43,168 nucleotides of DNA from JAAYGD01 sp964428195 (GTDB lineage: Bacteria; Bacillota_I; Bacilli_A; RF39; UBA660). Both the position numbers and the translations under genes were made by a program. Numbering within the stretch: the stretch's first letter is position 1; every line of letters begins with the position of its first letter. Location of the stretch: the NCBI GenBank assembly GCA_964428195.1, contig CAYRXC010000004.1, forward strand, positions 1 to 43,168, given 5' to 3'. Under the pieces are notes generated by a model. That model saw only the letters and a list, made by a program, of their open reading frames with translations, was not told the origin of the DNA and did not search any database. Positions 7,938 through 14,421 of the stretch are shown in pieces.

Positions 7938-7946
7938 AATTATATC
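7938..7946 (-). promoter_or_regulatory. Extended -10 promoter of the 175-residue gene
   Basis: Minus-strand TGATATAAT 15 bp before the ATG at 7923, with GGAGGG between. The first transcribed bases would fall in or just before the ribosome-binding site, implying a very short leader. Confidence 0.6.
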
Positions 7947-8328
7947 ATAAAAATAATTTTTTTATTAAACTAATAAACAGTCTATCTAATGGACATAAAT
8001 CATAATTTTCCATATTATCTATTGAAGTCCAATTAACAGCTTTATGTTCATTCAATTTTATATCTCCATTTTTATACTTACATAAATATAGGGACATTTC
8101 TATAGTTCTAGTTGGATAATCATACTCTTTTTTATCTATATATTTTATTATGTCTATCTCTATATTTAACTCTTCATTGATTTCTCTTTTTAAAGCTTGT
8201 TCTTCAGTTTCATTCTCTTCAATTTTTCCACCAGGAAATTCCCAAGTTTCTCCAGTATCTCCATATTTTCTTTGTGCAACTAAAAAATGCCCATCTTTTT
8301 CTATTAAAGCCGCTACTATTTTAATCAT
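7945..8328 (-). CDS. Nudix hydrolase, MutT-like
   Basis: A 127-residue Nudix protein. The Nudix box starts at G34 and continues E40, R48-E49, E52-E53 (GKIEENE...REINEEL), with Asn in place of the usual Gly near its end. The N-terminus IVAALIEKDGHFLVAQR and the GETWEFPGGK turn are typical of the MutT / 8-oxo-dGTP diphosphatase group, which removes oxidised nucleotides from the dNTP pool. CTP diphosphatase activity is an alternative. The ATG at 8328 is preceded by GAGG. The gene is preceded by an extended -10 (TGATACAAT, 8346-8354). Confidence 0.85.
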   Translation of the reverse strand: MIKIVAALIEKDGHFLVAQRKYGDTGETWEFPGGKIEENETEEQALKREINEELNIEIDIIKYIDKKEYDYPTRTIEMSLYLCKYKNGDIKLNEHKAVNWTSIDNMENYDLCPLDRLFISLIKKLFL

Positions 8329-8345
8329 ATAAATCCTCAAAAATA

Positions 8346-8354
8346 ATTGTATCA
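8346..8354 (-). promoter_or_regulatory. Extended -10 promoter of the Nudix gene
   Basis: Minus-strand TGATACAAT 17 bp upstream of the ATG. It follows directly on the T run of the upstream rubredoxin-like gene's terminator. Confidence 0.6.
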
Positions 8355-8355
8355 T

Positions 8356-8378
8356 AAAAAAAGAAGTATAAAACTTCT
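8356..8378 (-). terminator. Terminator of the tkt-yneF-rubredoxin-like operon
   Basis: Minus-strand stem AGAAGT / ACTTCT with a 5 nt loop and a T run of seven, located just after the stop of the small rubredoxin-like gene. Confidence 0.75.
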
Positions 8379-8383
8379 AATTA

Positions 8384-8515
8384 TTATTCTTCTGTTTTCA
8401 ATACAAAATGTGTTACATCTACTCCACATACTGGGCATATATAATCTTCTGGTAAAGGTCCTTCTACTTCAAACCCACATACAGTGCATACATATATTTC
8501 TTTTTTTTCTTCCAT
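8384..8515 (-). CDS. Rubredoxin-like mini protein
   Basis: A 43-residue ORF with an excellent Shine-Dalgarno (GGAGG, 6 nt before ATG). It contains two CxxCG knuckles, CTVCGF (C10, C13) and CPVCGV (C27, C30), separated by EVEGPLPEDYI. This is the iron-binding pattern of rubredoxins and of the C-terminal domain of rubrerythrin, and the trailing THFVL is also family-like. It lacks the N-terminal strand of full rubredoxins (about 52 residues), so it is a stand-alone rubrerythrin-tail-like knuckle that could bind iron or zinc. It follows yneF by 10 nt and ends at a terminator, placing it in the tkt operon. A role in electron transfer or peroxide defence is an inference. Confidence 0.85.
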   Translation of the reverse strand: MEEKKEIYVCTVCGFEVEGPLPEDYICPVCGVDVTHFVLKTEE

Positions 8516-8525
8516 TTTTTCCTCC

Positions 8526-8735
8526 TTACATTTGCTTTTTGAATGATTTCATAACTTGATTCACTTGCTTTTGAGAAGGGGTTCTTCCCATTTGGCTCAT
8601 CATAGCTCTAACCATATCTTCATTTATTGGTGGATTTTCTTTCATGTATTTTTTTGTGACATATTTAGATACAAAAAATCCAATTACAACACCAATTACC
8701 AATCCTATTACTACATATAAAATATCAGTCCACAT
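8526..8735 (-). CDS. yneF: YneF-family small membrane protein (UPF0154)
   Basis: A 69-residue protein with an N-terminal transmembrane helix (ILYVVIGLVIGVVIGFFVSK, 5-24) and a conserved cytosolic part with KENPPINEDMVRAMMSQMG and PSQKQVNQVMKS, which is the YneF/UPF0154 signature of Firmicutes. Its function is unknown. In Bacillus subtilis yneF lies just downstream of tkt, and here it follows tkt by 50 nt. AGGAGGG precedes the ATG. Confidence 0.9.
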   Translation of the reverse strand: MWTDILYVVIGLVIGVVIGFFVSKYVTKKYMKENPPINEDMVRAMMSQMGRTPSQKQVNQVMKSFKKQM

Positions 8736-8785
8736 ATTTCCCTCCTATTCAAATATTACAAGAAATAAATTGTTTTTACAAGTAT

Positions 8786-10750
8786 TTAGAGTAATTTCTC
8801 TATTCTTTCAGCAATAGATTTGGAATCAAATTTTAATATGTTATATATATCTTCTTTAGACCCACTTATACCATATTCATCTAAAGTAATAAGATATTTA
8901 TTATTATATACATATTTATACCAGCTTTGGCTTGATCCTAATTCTAATGCAAACACTTTAGACCCAATAGGTAATAGTTCTTCTTTATATGAATCTTCTT
9001 GTTCTTCAAATAGCTCCATGCATGGCATACTAACTACTCTAAAATCTATTCCCTTTTCAAACAATATATCAGCAACTTCTACCGCTAATTGAAGTTCTGA
9101 TCCTGTTGATATTATTATTCCATTTCTTCTTTTTACTTCTTGTCTTACTATATAAGCCCCTCTAGATACTAAAATAGGATCAGTATTTTCTAAAGTCCTT
9201 ACCTCATTTCTAGATAATACTATTGCACAAGTTTTTCTTTCCTTTATCAAAATATGCCACATTCCAATAACTTCTTTTGCATCTGCTGGCCTATAAACCC
9301 TCAAATTTGGAATGCTTCTAAGAGATGATAACTGCTCTATTGGTTGATGAGTAGGACCATCTTGACCAATATTTATACTATCATGAGTAAATATGTATAT
9401 ACAAAACAAATTCATCAAACATGCAAGCCTAATACTTGGTCTCATATAATCTGAAAAAACTAAAAATGTAGACCCAAACGGAATAGTATTTGATAATGCA
9501 AGACCATTCATTATGGCTCCCATTGCGTGCTCTCTAACTCCAAAATATATGTTTTTTCCCGTAGGATTGTCTTTTGAAAATGTTCCATATTTATTTAAGT
9601 AAGTTTTTGTAGACGAAAATAAATCAGCACTCCCTCCAATTAAATTGGGAGCATAAAATACTGCAATATTCATTACTTTTGAGTTTATATCCCTTAAAGA
9701 CATATTATCCATGTCGTCTATATTAGAAAACATATTTATTACATTGTATGTTTTTCTTCTTTCAAAAATACTTTCATATAATTCTTTTTTAAAATCAGAT
9801 ACTTTAAATTCCTGATACATAGTATTCCAACTTCTATATTCAACTTCTACTCTTTCATTAAAATCATTTTGAAAAGCATCTAGGGCCTCCTTAGATATTG
9901 CAAAAGGAACATTTCTTATCTCCAAATTATCTTTCAACTGAGAAATGTCTTCTTCTTTTAGAGGCGAACCGTGAACTAAATTAGTTCCTTGATTTACTGA
10001 CCCTCTTCCAATAATAGTCTTAATCTCAATTAATGTTGGTTTATCAATATTAGTTTTGGCTTTATAGATTGCCCTATCTATTTCATCAATATTTTCCCCA
10101 TCATTTACTAATTCTACATTCCATCCCATAGCTTCAAATCTTTTTGAAACATTTTCAGTAAAAGATAAATGAGTGCTTCCATCTAGCGAGATATTATTTG
10201 AATCATATAAAACAATCAATTTATTTAGATTTAAATGAGCGGCCAATGAAGCAGCTTCATACGAAACTCCTTCCATTAAATCGCCATCTCCAACTAAAAC
10301 ATAAGTATGATGATTACATACACTAAACATTTCAGAGTAATGTTTTTCAGCTATAGCCATCCCAACCGCATTTGCAAAGCCTTGGCCCAAAGGTCCAGTT
10401 GTGACTTCAACTCCATCTGTCATTCCATATTCGGGATGTCCGGGAGTCTTTGATTTTACCTGTCTAAATCTTTTTAAGTCTTCTAAGGAAAGATTGTATC
10501 CACAAAAAAATAGCATACTATAAAGCAATGCGGATCCATGCCCAGCAGATAATACAAAACGATCTCTATTGACCCATTTCTTATCTTTCGGATAAATTCT
10601 TAAATGTTTCAAAAATAAAGTGTAAAGCATTGGAGCAGCGCCCAACACAATTCCAGGATGTCCACTTTTTGCATTATCTATCATGTCAATTCCTAAACAT
10701 CTAATACTATCAATTATCTTTTTGTCAGTTACTAAACTACTCTTAATCAT
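8786..10750 (-). CDS. tkt: Transketolase
   Basis: A full-length 654-residue thiamine-diphosphate enzyme that moves two-carbon units between sugar phosphates in the non-oxidative pentose phosphate pathway. The N-terminal PP domain has KSGHPG (H31) and the cofactor motif GDGDLMEGVSYEA followed by NNIS; the central Pyr domain has the catalytic Glu in GVREHAMGAIMNG and GPTHQPIEQL; the C-terminal domain is complete. AGGAAGG precedes the ATG, and an extended -10 (TGTTATAAT) lies at 10779-10787 with a perfect palindrome between them. With rpe at 25 kb it supplies ribose 5-phosphate for nucleotides. It lies next to the lexA locus as in Bacillus. Confidence 0.97.
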   Translation of the reverse strand: MIKSSLVTDKKIIDSIRCLGIDMIDNAKSGHPGIVLGAAPMLYTLFLKHLRIYPKDKKWVNRDRFVLSAGHGSALLYSMLFFCGYNLSLEDLKRFRQVKSKTPGHPEYGMTDGVEVTTGPLGQGFANAVGMAIAEKHYSEMFSVCNHHTYVLVGDGDLMEGVSYEAASLAAHLNLNKLIVLYDSNNISLDGSTHLSFTENVSKRFEAMGWNVELVNDGENIDEIDRAIYKAKTNIDKPTLIEIKTIIGRGSVNQGTNLVHGSPLKEEDISQLKDNLEIRNVPFAISKEALDAFQNDFNERVEVEYRSWNTMYQEFKVSDFKKELYESIFERRKTYNVINMFSNIDDMDNMSLRDINSKVMNIAVFYAPNLIGGSADLFSSTKTYLNKYGTFSKDNPTGKNIYFGVREHAMGAIMNGLALSNTIPFGSTFLVFSDYMRPSIRLACLMNLFCIYIFTHDSINIGQDGPTHQPIEQLSSLRSIPNLRVYRPADAKEVIGMWHILIKERKTCAIVLSRNEVRTLENTDPILVSRGAYIVRQEVKRRNGIIISTGSELQLAVEVADILFEKGIDFRVVSMPCMELFEEQEDSYKEELLPIGSKVFALELGSSQSWYKYVYNNKYLITLDEYGISGSKEDIYNILKFDSKSIAERIEKLL

Positions 10751-10762
10751 AGAATAATTTCC

Positions 10763-10777
10763 TTCCTATTATAGGAA
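10763..10777. promoter_or_regulatory. Palindrome at the tkt transcription start
   Basis: TTCCTATTATAGGAA is a perfect 7 bp inverted repeat about a single base. It lies between the tkt -10 and the Shine-Dalgarno, so it covers the predicted +1. It could be a repressor operator or an mRNA hairpin. It has no T run, so it is not a terminator. Confidence 0.45.
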
Positions 10778-10778
10778 C

Positions 10779-10787
10779 ATTATAACA
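10779..10787 (-). promoter_or_regulatory. Extended -10 promoter of tkt
   Basis: Minus-strand TGTTATAAT about 28 bp upstream of the tkt ATG, just downstream of the small SOS gene's stop codon. tkt therefore has its own promoter besides any read-through from the SOS gene. Confidence 0.6.
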
Positions 10788-10808
10788 CGAGAAAAATATT
10801 ATAACAAT

Positions 10809-10955
10809 TTATTTTTGAACTAAGAAAAATGTTTCATTTTCTACAATTTTAGTATTAGAACCTTCCTTTTCAAATTGTCCTAAGCAAACAAAAGTTAGTA
10901 GCATAACCATCAAGTAAAGTGTAATATAAATTAGTTTTTCTTTTAACCCTTCCAT
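10809..10955 (-). CDS. Small SOS-regulated membrane protein, candidate division inhibitor
   Basis: A 48-residue ORF beginning MEGLKEKL, with a single transmembrane helix (about 8-26, IYITLYLMVMLLTFVCLG) and a short polar tail ending in KIVENETFFLVQK. AAAGGGG stands 7 nt before the ATG. It is divergent from lexA and has its own promoter (-35 TTGACA 11008-11003, 17 bp spacer, -10 TTTAAT 10985-10980) whose spacer is filled by a LexA box. In Bacillus the same slot, divergent from lexA and upstream of tkt, holds yneA, an SOS-induced division inhibitor with one membrane helix followed by a LysM domain. The tail here (VENETFF) faintly resembles a LysM start. The inhibitor role is inferred from position and control. 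Confidence 0.8.
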   Translation of the reverse strand: MEGLKEKLIYITLYLMVMLLTFVCLGQFEKEGSNTKIVENETFFLVQK

Positions 10956-10979
10956 AATCTTTCCCCTTTCTATAAATCA

Positions 10980-11008
10980 ATTAAAACACAAACGTTTGTT
11001 CGTGTCAA
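10980..11008 (-). promoter_or_regulatory. LexA-controlled promoter of the small membrane protein
   Basis: -35 TTGACA, 17 bp spacer and -10 TTTAAT with TG one base before it (TGTTTTAAT). The LexA box 10989-11002 occupies most of the spacer, the classic position for repression. Confidence 0.75.
10989..11002 (-). promoter_or_regulatory. LexA (SOS) box 1
   Basis: Read on the minus strand it is CGAACAAACGTTTG, which fits the Gram-positive LexA consensus CGAACRNRYGTTYC except for the last base. It lies in the spacer of the small membrane protein's promoter and is identical in sequence to box 2 in the opposite orientation. Confidence 0.9.
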
Positions 11009-11016
11009 CATTCTAT

Positions 11017-11030
11017 CGAACAAACGTTTG
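11017..11030 (+). promoter_or_regulatory. LexA (SOS) box 2
   Basis: CGAACAAACGTTTG, identical to box 1 but on the plus strand. It runs into the lexA -35 (TTGACA begins at 11028), giving autoregulation of lexA. Confidence 0.9.
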
Positions 11031-11056
11031 ACATTTTACATTTTATGTGTTAATAT
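11028..11056 (+). promoter_or_regulatory. Promoter of lexA
   Basis: -35 TTGACA (11028-11033), 17 bp spacer and -10 TAATAT (11051-11056) preceded by TGT. It overlaps LexA box 2 by three bases. The leader is short and ends in AAAGGAGG before the ATG at 11083. Confidence 0.8.
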
Positions 11057-11082
11057 CTAAACAAATATAAAAAGGAGGCATT

Positions 11083-11700
11083 ATGGATAAACTCACAAAA
11101 AGACAAGACGACATATTACAATTCATAAAGAAATATATAGTAAACAATGGATATCCCCCAACAGTAAGAGAAATAGGAAAATCTCTTGGTTTATCTTCCC
11201 CAGCTACAATACACTCTCATTTAAGTAATTTAGAAAATAAAGGATACATAAAAAAGGACGAAAACAAAAATAGAGCTTTAGAATTATTAATAGATAACGA
11301 ATTTGTTGAAAAAGATAATTCCGTTGTCAATGTTCCTTTGCTTGGAAAAGTAACTGCCGGCAGTCCTATAGAAGCCATACAGAATCCAAACGAATACTTT
11401 TCACTGCCCGCTTATATGATTCCCAATAGAAAAGAAGTGTTTACTTTGAAAGTAAGTGGAGAATCAATGATAAATGCTGGAATATTTGACAAAGATATAG
11501 TAATAGTAGAAAGAACTAGAGATGCAAAAAACGGAGATATAGTCGTAGCAATGAATCAAGAAAATGAAGTTACTTTAAAAAGATTCTTCAAAGAAAAGAA
11601 CTTTATAAGACTACATCCTGAGAATGAAAACATGGAAGATATAATATTAGATGATGTTACAATACTTGGAAAAGCAATTGGTTTATATAGAAAGTTTTAA
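11083..11700 (+). CDS. lexA: SOS transcriptional repressor LexA
   Basis: A complete 205-residue LexA. The N-terminal winged helix (1-65) includes GYPPTVREIGKSLGLSSPAT. The self-cleavage site is A92-G93 in KVTAGSP, the catalytic serine is S128 (SGESM) and the lysine is K166 (EVTLKRF). RecA filaments on damaged DNA trigger autocleavage and release the SOS genes. Two LexA boxes in the 127 bp upstream give control of lexA itself and of the divergent small membrane protein. AAAGGAGG precedes the ATG at ideal spacing. The stop codon lies within the terminator stem. Confidence 0.97.
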   Translation: MDKLTKRQDDILQFIKKYIVNNGYPPTVREIGKSLGLSSPATIHSHLSNLENKGYIKKDENKNRALELLIDNEFVEKDNSVVNVPLLGKVTAGSPIEAIQNPNEYFSLPAYMIPNRKEVFTLKVSGESMINAGIFDKDIVIVERTRDAKNGDIVVAMNQENEVTLKRFFKEKNFIRLHPENENMEDIILDDVTILGKAIGLYRKF

Positions 11701-11727
11701 AAAGATAGTTCATACTATCTTTTTTTA
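11699..11727 (+). terminator. Terminator of lexA
   Basis: Stem AAAAAGATAGT / ACTATCTTTTT with loop TCAT and a T run. Its core (AGATAGT-N4-ACTATCT) is the same as the hairpin at 12094-12116. Confidence 0.85.
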
Positions 11728-11773
11728 TTTACAGCATTTGATTATTATGATATTTTTATAATGAGGAGGAAAG

Positions 11774-12091
11774 ATGAAAGATTTCCATAAGGATTTTACC
11801 AACAAAGAAAAAAGAGAACTAAGAAAGGAATTTGATAACAGTTCAGAAGTTAGGAAACTAAGGAAAGAACTTGAAAAAACAAGGAGCGATTCCTTTCTAT
11901 TTTTAACTTTTTTTGCATTATATGGTTTTCCAAAACTTGATGATAGCAAAACAAATCTTATATTATTTATAGCTTTTTCTTTACTTTTTGTACTTTACTT
12001 TATTCAAAGCATTATAGAGAGTAATAAACTTGGAAAAGCTCATTTAGAAGACTACACAAAATGGTTAAAAGAAAAAGACATTAAATACTAA
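11774..12091 (+). CDS. Small membrane protein with charged N-terminal helix
   Basis: A 105-residue protein of unknown function. Residues 1-38 are a highly charged helix (KEKRELRKEF...RKLRKELEK), followed by two hydrophobic segments at about 40-53 and 61-81 joined by a short polar loop, and a charged C-terminal tail. This suggests a helical hairpin in the membrane with both ends in the cytosol. GAGGAGG precedes the ATG; TATAAT at 11757-11762 lies so close that the mRNA leader would be minimal. It is a single-gene unit between two nearly identical terminators. Confidence 0.7.
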   Translation: MKDFHKDFTNKEKRELRKEFDNSSEVRKLRKELEKTRSDSFLFLTFFALYGFPKLDDSKTNLILFIAFSLLFVLYFIQSIIESNKLGKAHLEDYTKWLKEKDIKY

Positions 12092-12093
12092 TT

Positions 12094-12116
12094 AGATAGT
12101 TTATACTATCTTTTTT
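12094..12116 (+). terminator. Terminator of the 105-residue gene
   Basis: Stem AGATAGT / ACTATCT, loop TTAT, T run. It repeats the stem of the lexA terminator 395 bp upstream, so the intervening gene is framed by two copies. Confidence 0.8.
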
Positions 12117-12144
12117 GTTATATAATAATTATATGGAGGATATT

Positions 12145-13323
12145 ATGAATGTAGGAACCGTTGTTAGAGGAATAAGAACACCAATCATAAAAGAAGGAGA
12201 CAATTTAGAAGACGTTGTTATAAAATCTTTGTTAGAAACTAAAGAATCCGAAAAATTTAGTTTCGACGATAGAGATGTCATTGCTATTACAGAGGCAGTT
12301 GTTGGAATTAGTCAAGGTAATTATGCCACTTTAGAAAACATTAAAACCGATATTCAAAACAAAATGAAGTCTGATCATATTGGAGTTATTTATCCAATAT
12401 TAAGTAGAAATAGATTTGCGGTGTTACTAAGTGCAATTGCAAAATCTACCAAGAAGATTACAATGTTACTTAGTTTTCCATCTGATGAAGTTGGAAATGA
12501 TATATTATTCAAAGATGATTTAGAAAAGAATAATTACAATTTAAATTCAGTAATTAATGAAAATGATTATAATAAATATTTTTCTCATTTTAAACACATA
12601 TTTACTGGAGTAAATATGATAGAGTTTTATAGAAACTTATGTTTAGCTGAAAATTGTCAAATAGAATTTGTACTATCAAACAATCCAGAAACTATTTTAG
12701 ATTACACAAAAGATATATTAATAGCAAATATACACGATAGGTTTGAGACTAAAAAGAAATTAGAAAGACCAGGAGTAAGAACACTGCTATTATCAGAAAT
12801 AATGAATGAAAGCATAAATGGAAGCGGATATAATAAAGATTTTGGCTTACTAGGTTCTAATAGATCTACAGACAACAAAGTTAAATTATTTCCAAGAGAT
12901 GGAGAAATACTAGTAAATAATATTCAAAAAAGATTAAAAGAAATAACAGGAAAGACAATAGAGGTTATGATATTTGGAGATGGAGCCTTTAAAGATCCTG
13001 TTGGAAAAATATGGGAACTTGCTGATCCCGTTGTTAGTCCTGCTTATACAAAGGGATTAGAAGGAAGCCCAAATGAGATTAAATTAAAATATTTTTCTGA
13101 AAACAAATATAAAGGCTTATCTGGAGAAGAACTTAATAATGCTATAAAAGAAGAAATAAAACATAAAGAAAAAGAACTTGTTGGTCAAATGGCTACACAA
13201 GGCACTACCCCAAGAAGATACACAGATTTATTAGGAAGTCTTTGTGATTTAACAAGTGGAAGCGGAGATAAAGGAACTCCCGTTGTGTTTATTAAAGGAT
13301 ATTTTAAAAACTATTCTGATTAA
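12145..13323 (+). CDS. CofE-like (F420-0:glutamyl ligase family) protein
   Basis: A 392-residue protein resembling the coenzyme F420-0:L-glutamate ligase family. Supporting parts are the N-terminal VGTVVRGIRTPIIKEGDNL, DDRDVIAITEAVVGISQGNY (41-60) and, in the second half, MIFGDGAFKDPVGKIWELAD followed by GSGDKGTPVV near the end. In methanogens and actinobacteria CofE adds glutamates to F420 using GTP. Nothing else for F420 is in this window, and this type of Firmicute is not known for F420, so the substrate is probably a different acceptor. The ATG at 12145 is chosen because GGAGG lies 7 nt before it. Its end overlaps the convergent regulator by 4 nt. Confidence 0.75.
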   Translation: MNVGTVVRGIRTPIIKEGDNLEDVVIKSLLETKESEKFSFDDRDVIAITEAVVGISQGNYATLENIKTDIQNKMKSDHIGVIYPILSRNRFAVLLSAIAKSTKKITMLLSFPSDEVGNDILFKDDLEKNNYNLNSVINENDYNKYFSHFKHIFTGVNMIEFYRNLCLAENCQIEFVLSNNPETILDYTKDILIANIHDRFETKKKLERPGVRTLLLSEIMNESINGSGYNKDFGLLGSNRSTDNKVKLFPRDGEILVNNIQKRLKEITGKTIEVMIFGDGAFKDPVGKIWELADPVVSPAYTKGLEGSPNEIKLKYFSENKYKGLSGEELNNAIKEEIKHKEKELVGQMATQGTTPRRYTDLLGSLCDLTSGSGDKGTPVVFIKGYFKNYSD

Positions 13324-13532
13324 TCTTCAAAATCAGGAATATATTCTATTATATCTTTCGGCTGACAAGCTAACGTTTTACAAATTGAATTTAATATTTC
13401 AAACCTAATTGATTTAGACTTACCTTTTTTTAATATAGATAAATTAGATTCAGTGATATTTAATATTTTAGATAATTCTTTTGATGACATTTTTCTATCT
13501 GCTAATACTCTATCTAATCTCAAAACAATCAT
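13320..13532 (-). CDS. Small Cro/CI-type (XRE) transcriptional regulator
   Basis: A 70-residue single-domain helix-turn-helix protein. The DNA-binding part is SSKELSKILNITESNLSILKKGK (about 16-38), and the following LNSICKTLACQPKDIIEY is the dimer helix typical of the short YozG-like group. No effector domain is present. AAAGGAG precedes the ATG. Its promoter (-35 TTGAGT 13594-13589, 17 bp, TGTTATACT) is covered by TTATTG/CAATAA half sites, suggesting autoregulation. It is divergent from nrdG with about 190 bp between, so control of the anaerobic ribonucleotide reductase operon is possible. Confidence 0.85.
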   Translation of the reverse strand: MIVLRLDRVLADRKMSSKELSKILNITESNLSILKKGKSKSIRFEILNSICKTLACQPKDIIEYIPDFED

Positions 13533-13565
13533 TTATTTTTCTCCTTTGTTAATAGATTTGTAAAG

Positions 13566-13594
13566 AGTATAACACATTTATTGTCATTACTCAA
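13566..13594 (-). promoter_or_regulatory. Promoter of the XRE regulator
   Basis: On the minus strand -35 TTGAGT (13594-13589), 17 bp spacer and -10 TATACT (13571-13566) with TG one base upstream. The half-site cluster 13578-13607 overlaps the spacer and -35. Confidence 0.7.
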
Positions 13595-13607
13595 TAATTT
13601 GTTATTG
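13578..13607. promoter_or_regulatory. Operator-like cluster of TTATTG/CAATAA half sites
   Basis: Plus-strand order is TTATTG, 8 nt, CAATAA, 4 nt, TTATTG, forming two overlapping perfect inverted repeats. It sits on the -35 and spacer of the XRE promoter, about 115 bp upstream of nrdG. It is the likely binding site of the XRE protein, but this is an inference. Confidence 0.55.
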
Positions 13608-13653
13608 TTTAATAATAATTCTATGTAAAAAGGTGTCTTTTTTTATAATAATT

Positions 13654-13667
13654 GAACAAAAATGTTC
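13654..13667. promoter_or_regulatory. Inverted repeat at the nrdG promoter
   Basis: GAACA-AAAA-TGTTC, a perfect 5 bp inverted repeat lying just upstream of, and touching, the region where the -35 for the TGTTAGAAT extended -10 (13685-13693) should be. It may be an operator for the nrdG-nrdD operon. The spacing between GAAC and GTTC is 6, not the 4 of LexA boxes. Confidence 0.4.
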
Positions 13668-13684
13668 TTTTATTTTTGTCTTTG

Positions 13685-13693
13685 TGTTAGAAT
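13685..13693 (+). promoter_or_regulatory. Extended -10 promoter of the nrdG operon
   Basis: TGTTAGAAT, 30 bp upstream of the nrdG ATG at 13723, followed by AAAGGAG. It fits the TGnTATAAT pattern seen at most promoters in the window; the -35 is weak. Confidence 0.55.
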
Positions 13694-13722
13694 GAAATTA
13701 TACAAAAATAAAGGAGTCGAAT

Positions 13723-14406
13723 ATGCAAATTATGGGGTTACAAAAAATGACTTTGTTAGACTATCCGGGATACGTTGCTGCAACTATATTTACTGGAGGA
13801 TGCAATTTCAGATGCCCATTCTGTCAAAATGCTTCTTTAGTAAATATGGAAGAAGAAATTATCGATGAAGCTTACATATTTAAATACCTTGCAGAAAGAA
13901 AAAAATATTTAGACGGGGTATGCATAACCGGAGGAGAGCCTACTTTGCAAAAAGGTTTAATTGACTTTATAAGAAAAATAAAAAACATGGGTTACAAAGT
14001 AAAATTAGACACAAACGGAACTAATTCTCAAACGATAGAAATACTAATCGATCAAAACCTATTAGATTTTGTATCAATGGACATCAAAAATTCAAAGGAG
14101 AAATATAGCCTAACATCTGGTGCAAATGTAGATTTATTGGAGATTGAAAAAACAATCGCTCTACTAAAAAAAAGCAACATTGATTACGAATTTAGAACTA
14201 CAATAGTTTATGAATTCCATAATGAAAAAGATATAGAGGATATTTCTATTTGGCTTAAGGGTTCAAAAAAATACGTTTTACAACAATTTCAAGACTCCGG
14301 AAAATTAATACAAGATGGGTTACATGCTCACAGCAATGAAAAATTGATTGAATTTAAAAAAATATTTGAGAAAAATATTGATAATGTACAAGTAAGAGGT
14401 ATATAG
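13723..14406 (+). CDS. nrdG: Anaerobic ribonucleotide reductase activase
   Basis: A 227-residue radical-SAM enzyme that generates the glycyl radical on NrdD. The 4Fe-4S motif CxxxCxxC is CNFRCPFC (C27, C31, C34), ITGGEPTLQ is the SAM-contacting GGE motif, and VKLDTNGTN and DFVSMDIKNS follow in the usual order. The start at 13723 begins MQIMGLQKMTLLDYPG, matching the activase N-terminus, with AAAGGAG 6 nt before. It precedes nrdD by 15 nt. The enzyme works only without oxygen. Confidence 0.93.
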   Translation: MQIMGLQKMTLLDYPGYVAATIFTGGCNFRCPFCQNASLVNMEEEIIDEAYIFKYLAERKKYLDGVCITGGEPTLQKGLIDFIRKIKNMGYKVKLDTNGTNSQTIEILIDQNLLDFVSMDIKNSKEKYSLTSGANVDLLEIEKTIALLKKSNIDYEFRTTIVYEFHNEKDIEDISIWLKGSKKYVLQQFQDSGKLIQDGLHAHSNEKLIEFKKIFEKNIDNVQVRGI

Positions 14407-14421
14407 AAAAGGAGAGATAAT

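Noticed and set aside
13654..13667. GAACA-AAAA-TGTTC as a third LexA box
   Set aside because: The half sites GAAC and GTTC are six bases apart, not four as in the two true boxes at 10989 and 11017, so it was listed only as an unassigned inverted repeat.
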